Origin: VAZQ01 sp963840535
Lineage (GTDB): Bacteria; Pseudomonadota; Alphaproteobacteria; Rhizobiales; Xanthobacteraceae
NCBI GenBank assembly: GCA_963840535.1
Contig: CAWIZJ010000060.1
Coordinates: 368,370-432,369 of the forward strand
Length of the DNA: 64,000 nt
Direction of reading: 5' to 3'
A program made the position numbers and the translations under genes. Positions within the stretch are counted from its first letter, which is position 1, and each line of letters opens with the position of its first letter. Below, one piece after another: positions 60,731 through 64,000 of this stretch. The notes beneath the pieces are model-generated. The model saw nothing but the letters and a program-made list of their open reading frames with translations, did not search any database and was not told the DNA's origin.

Positions 60731-62882
60731 GCAAGCTCGCAAGAGCGTCACCCCTGTCCGCTTGAACGCGCTCGTGCCGCTCGTTCTCGCGACGCTCGCC
60801 GGAGCGTGCTTCCTGGTCTCGGCGGCGGTGCTGGGGGCGCTGACCCAGGCCAAGGGCCCGATCGAGGAGCACCTTCCGCGCATCGGTTCGCTGATGCTGG
60901 CGAGCTTTGGCGGCATTCTGTTGCTGTTCTCGGCGGCCTGGGCCGTCCTTCACCTGTGGATCGTGCGGCCGATCCGGATCCTGACCGGCGAAGCGGAAAC
61001 GCTGGCCCTGACCCGGCAGGGTCGAGGGCTGTTGATGCCGTCGCGACACGCGCTCGAACGGCTTCCGCGTGCGGTCGAGCAACTGGCGCAGAAGCTCGCC
61101 GCAGCGCGCGCCGGGACCGCCGAGGCGGTCGCGGATGCCACGCAGCGCGCGGAGGAGCAGAAGAGCTGGCTCGAGGCGATCCTGCTCGATCTGACCGAAG
61201 GGATCATCGTCTGCAACCTGGAGCACCGCATCCTGCTCTACAACCAGGCTGCGGCACGCATTCTCAACCTGCGCGACGCGCTGGGTCTCGGCCGGTCGCT
61301 GTTCGGCCTGCTCGCCCGCGAGCCGGTTCTGCAGACGCTCGAGCTGCTGCAGCAGGCCGGGCACGGCGCCGGAAAGACGGGGTCCGACGCGGCCGAGCGC
61401 GCGAGCGCGCAGCAGAGCCACCAATTCGTGTGCGCGACCGTCGACGTCGGAACGCTCCTCGAGACGCGCTTGAGCCTCGTGCAGCAACCGTCGGGGGCGG
61501 CGTCCGGCTATGTCCTGTCGTTCGCCGACATCGGACCGCAGATCGAGAATCTGGCATTGCGAGACGCCATTTTGCGCGAGACCATGGTGGAATGGCGCCG
61601 TCCGCTGGCGAATCTCAGGGCCGCCGCCGAGACTTTGTTCGCCAATCCGGCGCTCAAGGACGCAGACCGCGCTGCGTTCGAGGAGATCATCGCCAACGAA
61701 GTCGAGAATCTCAACGACCGCTTCCTCGAGGTGTCGCGCCGCTATGAACGGCTCACGGCCGGTCCCTGGCCGATGTCCGAAATCTATTCGCCCGATCTGT
61801 TCGGGGTGCTGCAGAGGCACCTTTCGGAGAACGACGGCATCGAGTTGACGCTGGTCGGCATGCCGCTCTGGCTGCAGGCCGACAGCCACTCGCTGATCCT
61901 CGCGCTCGAGCATCTGATCCGTGCCGTGGCGCGCCACACCGGCAAATCGACCTTCGACATCGAGGCGCTGCCCGGGGAAAACTACGGTTATGTGGAAGTC
62001 GCGTGGGAGGGTGCGCCGATTCCTTCCGCGGCAATCGAGTTCTGGCTCGATGAGCCGCTCAAAGGCACGATCGCCAACCGCAAGGCCCGGCAGATCCTGG
62101 AGCGGCACGGCAGCGACTTGTGGAGCAAGCCGAGGGGCGACGGCGGCGCCTGCCTCAGATTGCCGCTGCGCCTGCCCGAGCGTCCGCAGATCATCAGCGT
62201 CGGTCCTCGAGCCGCGCCCCGGCCGGAGTACTACGATTTCGATCTGTTCAGGATCACCGACACGGCGCTTGCCGATACCCCGCTCAAGAAGCTGCGCTAT
62301 GTCGTGTTCGACACCGAAACCACGGGGCTCAGGCCGTCGGAAGGCGACGAGCTCATATCCATTGCCGCGGTGCGCATCGTCAACGCGCGAATCCTGACCG
62401 GAGAGACCTTCGAGCGTCTGATCGATCCCGCCCGCTCGATTCCGGCGGCGAGCGTCCGCATTCACGGCATCACCGAAGACATGACGCGTGACAAGCCACC
62501 GGCGCGCATCGTGCTTCCCCAATTCAAGAATTTCGTCGGTGACGGCGTCCTCGTTGCCTGGAATGCCGCCTTCGACATGCGTTTCCTGGAGCTGAAGCAG
62601 GACGAGGCGGGTGTTCGGTTCGACAACCCGGTTCTCGATGCGCTCCTGTTGTCCATCTACGTGAGCGACGAGCCGATCAATCATTCGCTGATGGCGACAG
62701 CGGAGCGGTTGGGAATTGTCGTGACCGGCCGCCATACCGCCCTCGGCGATGCCATGGCAACGGCAGCGATCTGGGTGAGGCTGCTGGACCTGCTGGAGGC
62801 GCGCGGCATACTGACGCTGGGCCAGGCCTACCGGATCTCGAGCCGTCTGGTCGCCGAGCGCCGGCAGCTCGCCCAGTTCTGA
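60723..62882 (+). CDS. Membrane PAS/degenerate-kinase protein fused to a DEDDh 3'-5' exonuclease
   Basis: A 719-residue protein. Two membrane helices (VPLVLATLAGACFLVSAAVL; LMLASFGGILLLFSAAWAVL) flank a periplasmic loop. A HAMP-like segment (RPIRILTGEAETLALTRQGR) and a PAS domain (LEAILLDLTEGIIVCNLEHR) follow. The dimerisation helix reads TMVEWRRPLANLRAAAETL where a kinase would have SHELRTPL, so the phosphoacceptor histidine is missing; the ATPase region lacks clear N and G boxes. The C-terminal 200 residues are a DnaQ-type exonuclease with intact motifs FDTETTGL (near residue 530), AWNAAFDMRFL and HTALGDAMATA. It overlaps the response regulator gene and precedes a sensor kinase cluster. Confidence 0.85.
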   Translation: MNEQARKSVTPVRLNALVPLVLATLAGACFLVSAAVLGALTQAKGPIEEHLPRIGSLMLASFGGILLLFSAAWAVLHLWIVRPIRILTGEAETLALTRQGRGLLMPSRHALERLPRAVEQLAQKLAAARAGTAEAVADATQRAEEQKSWLEAILLDLTEGIIVCNLEHRILLYNQAAARILNLRDALGLGRSLFGLLAREPVLQTLELLQQAGHGAGKTGSDAAERASAQQSHQFVCATVDVGTLLETRLSLVQQPSGAASGYVLSFADIGPQIENLALRDAILRETMVEWRRPLANLRAAAETLFANPALKDADRAAFEEIIANEVENLNDRFLEVSRRYERLTAGPWPMSEIYSPDLFGVLQRHLSENDGIELTLVGMPLWLQADSHSLILALEHLIRAVARHTGKSTFDIEALPGENYGYVEVAWEGAPIPSAAIEFWLDEPLKGTIANRKARQILERHGSDLWSKPRGDGGACLRLPLRLPERPQIISVGPRAAPRPEYYDFDLFRITDTALADTPLKKLRYVVFDTETTGLRPSEGDELISIAAVRIVNARILTGETFERLIDPARSIPAASVRIHGITEDMTRDKPPARIVLPQFKNFVGDGVLVAWNAAFDMRFLELKQDEAGVRFDNPVLDALLLSIYVSDEPINHSLMATAERLGIVVTGRHTALGDAMATAAIWVRLLDLLEARGILTLGQAYRISSRLVAERRQLAQF

Positions 62883-62934
62883 TGGCCGCCGCCACGGCGT
62901 CGATCCGCGGTACGCACGACCAGGGAGTGAAAGC

Positions 62935-63207
62935 ATGTCCCGGCCCGGACTGACCCAGGAGCGGCTCGTGGCGCTGTTCCTCCTCGGTGTGCTGCTGTTC
63001 ACGCCCCCGTTCCTCGGCATCTTCAACACGCCTGACCGTGTTCTCGGGGTTCCCAGCCTCTACCTTTATCTGTTCGCGGCTTGGACGCTGCTCATCGTTC
63101 TGGTCATGCTGGCGATCGAAAGCTCGGATGCCGATGAGGAGTCGGCCCCGACGGCAGAAACGCCGCCCGGCGGCTCGGGAGCGACGAACGACGGCACGGG
63201 AGCCTGA
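62935..63207 (+). CDS. Small two-span membrane protein
   Basis: A 90-residue product with a short N-terminus, two helices (LVALFLLGVLLFTPPFLGIF; LYLYLFAAWTLLIVLVMLAI) and an acidic, disordered tail (ESSDADEESAPTAETPPGGS). It lies 9 bases before the symporter-like sensor kinase gene and probably forms a complex with it. The layout recalls small subunits that accompany sodium/solute symporters, but I do not claim a family. Confidence 0.72.
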   Translation: MSRPGLTQERLVALFLLGVLLFTPPFLGIFNTPDRVLGVPSLYLYLFAAWTLLIVLVMLAIESSDADEESAPTAETPPGGSGATNDGTGA

Positions 63208-63216
63208 GGAGGACGC

Positions 63217-64000
63217 ATGCTCAACGCTCCGACGATCGTCACCGTCGCGTTCCTCTACCTGTGTCTGTTGTTCGCCATCGCCTATTACGGTGACAAGCGC
63301 GCTGATCGCGGACAGAGCATCATCGGCAATCCGTACATCTACGCGCTGTCGATCGCCGTCTATTGCACGTCCTGGACGTTCTACGGCAGCGTCGGCCGCG
63401 CTGCCTCCAGCGGAGTTGGGTTCCTGCCGATCTACATCGGTCCGACCCTGACCTTCATCCTGGATGGTACCTGATCCGGAAGATCATTCGCATCAGCAAG
63501 GTCAACCGCATCACCTCGATCGCCGATTTCATCGCCTCGCGCTACGGCAAGAGCTCCAACCTCGGCGGCCTGGTGACCATCATCGCGGTGGTCGGGATTC
63601 TCCCCTACATCTCGCTGCAGCTCAAAGCGATCTCCATGAGCTTCTCGGTGCTGCTCGGCTATCCGGAGATCGTCATGCCCGCGCAATCGGGCTCCACTCC
63701 GATTCTGCAGGACACGGCCCTCTACGTCGCGCTCATCATGGCGGCCTTCGCCATCCTGTTCGGGACGCGGCACATCGATGCGAGCGAGCACCACGAGGGA
63801 ATGGTGGCGGCGATCGCCTTCGAGTCGGTGGTCAAGCTCCTGGCGTTCGTCGCGGTAGGGGTGTTCGTCACCTTCGGCGTCTACCAGGGGTTCGGCGATC
63901 TGTTCTCGCGCGCCGCCGCCTCGGGCGATCTGGCCAGGCTGTTCACCATCGATGCCGGCACCGGCTACACGACCTGGATCTCGCTCACCGTGCTCGCCAT
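63217..64000 (+). CDS. Sodium/solute symporter-like N-terminal part of a sensor kinase (CbrA-like), partial, one frameshift
   Basis: Starts MLNAPTIVTVAFLYLCLLFA at 63217 and runs off the window. The visible part is an SSS/SLC5-type membrane domain: NPYIYALSIAVYCTSWTFYG, GRAASSGVGFLPIYIGPTLT, then ITSIADFIASRYGKSSNLGG. One missing base near 63462 (CTGGATGG for an expected CTGGGATGG) creates a stop at 63472; adding it continues GWYLIRKIIRISKVNR. The segment is typical of hybrid sensor kinases with a transporter-like sensor such as CbrA; the kinase part is outside the window, so a plain symporter cannot be excluded. Confidence 0.78.

Noticed and set aside
60648..63029. A 793-residue frame antisense to the exonuclease fusion gene
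   Set aside because: Same reason: composition typical of a GC-bias shadow, no domain and no start site.

Overview
The window is GC-rich and reads as the chromosome of an alphaproteobacterium of the order Hyphomicrobiales (Rhizobiales), probably close to Bradyrhizobium or a related Nitrobacteraceae/Xanthobacteraceae lineage. This is an inference from gene content: the glyA-nrdR-ribD-ribE-ribH-nusB-thiL cluster, the bamE / cytochrome c chaperone / yceD / plsX-fabH-ihfA-merR run, an LdtR-type MarR regulator, a K+-independent proton-pumping pyrophosphatase, three Tat-type ABC_sub_bind proteins, and many small hypothetical proteins of kinds I associate with Bradyrhizobium.

Layout. 1-16 kb: uptake and catabolism. 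A branched-chain amino-acid type ABC system, a GMC oxidoreductase, a TctC/Bug binding protein, the E1 alpha and beta subunits of a 2-oxoacid dehydrogenase, a short-chain dehydrogenase, hemB, and a valine-type set (acyl-CoA dehydrogenase, 3-hydroxyisobutyryl-CoA hydrolase, 3-hydroxyisobutyrate dehydrogenase) split by a transporter-protein gene. 16-26 kb: ldtR, then the glyA-nrdR-rib-nusB-thiL housekeeping cluster, with a flavin-dependent monooxygenase and a cytochrome P450 inserted on the opposite strand. 26-37 kb: an alpha-hydroxy-acid oxidase, a HigA antitoxin remnant, an MFS carrier, hppA, bamE, the cytochrome chaperone, yceD, plsX, fabH, ihfA, a MerR regulator and an EamA permease.

37-57 kb is an accessory region. 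It holds an IS200/IS605-like element, two nearly identical IS3-family copies in inverted orientation inside a larger pair of 68-bp inverted repeats, the 3-prime end (domains V and VI) of a group II intron, a decayed dienelactone hydrolase, a PIN-domain toxin, several palindromic repeat families, a tRNA-Thr with a tyrosine-integrase remnant beside it, two ribbon-helix-helix paralogues, and a striking number of very small secreted or single-span membrane proteins. From 57 kb the chromosome returns to a Tat-motif amidohydrolase and, at the right edge, a signalling cluster: response regulator, a degenerate kinase fused to a DEDDh exonuclease, a small membrane protein and a symporter-like sensor kinase that runs off the window.

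A warning for any user: many otherwise well-conserved genes, including probably essential ones (ribD, fabH, bamE, yceD), carry a single frameshift, nearly always one surplus base. I read this mainly as insertion-type sequencing or assembly error, not mass gene decay. The apparent RibD-RibE and YceD-PlsX fusions are artefacts of it. Features affected are annotated over their full, repaired extent.
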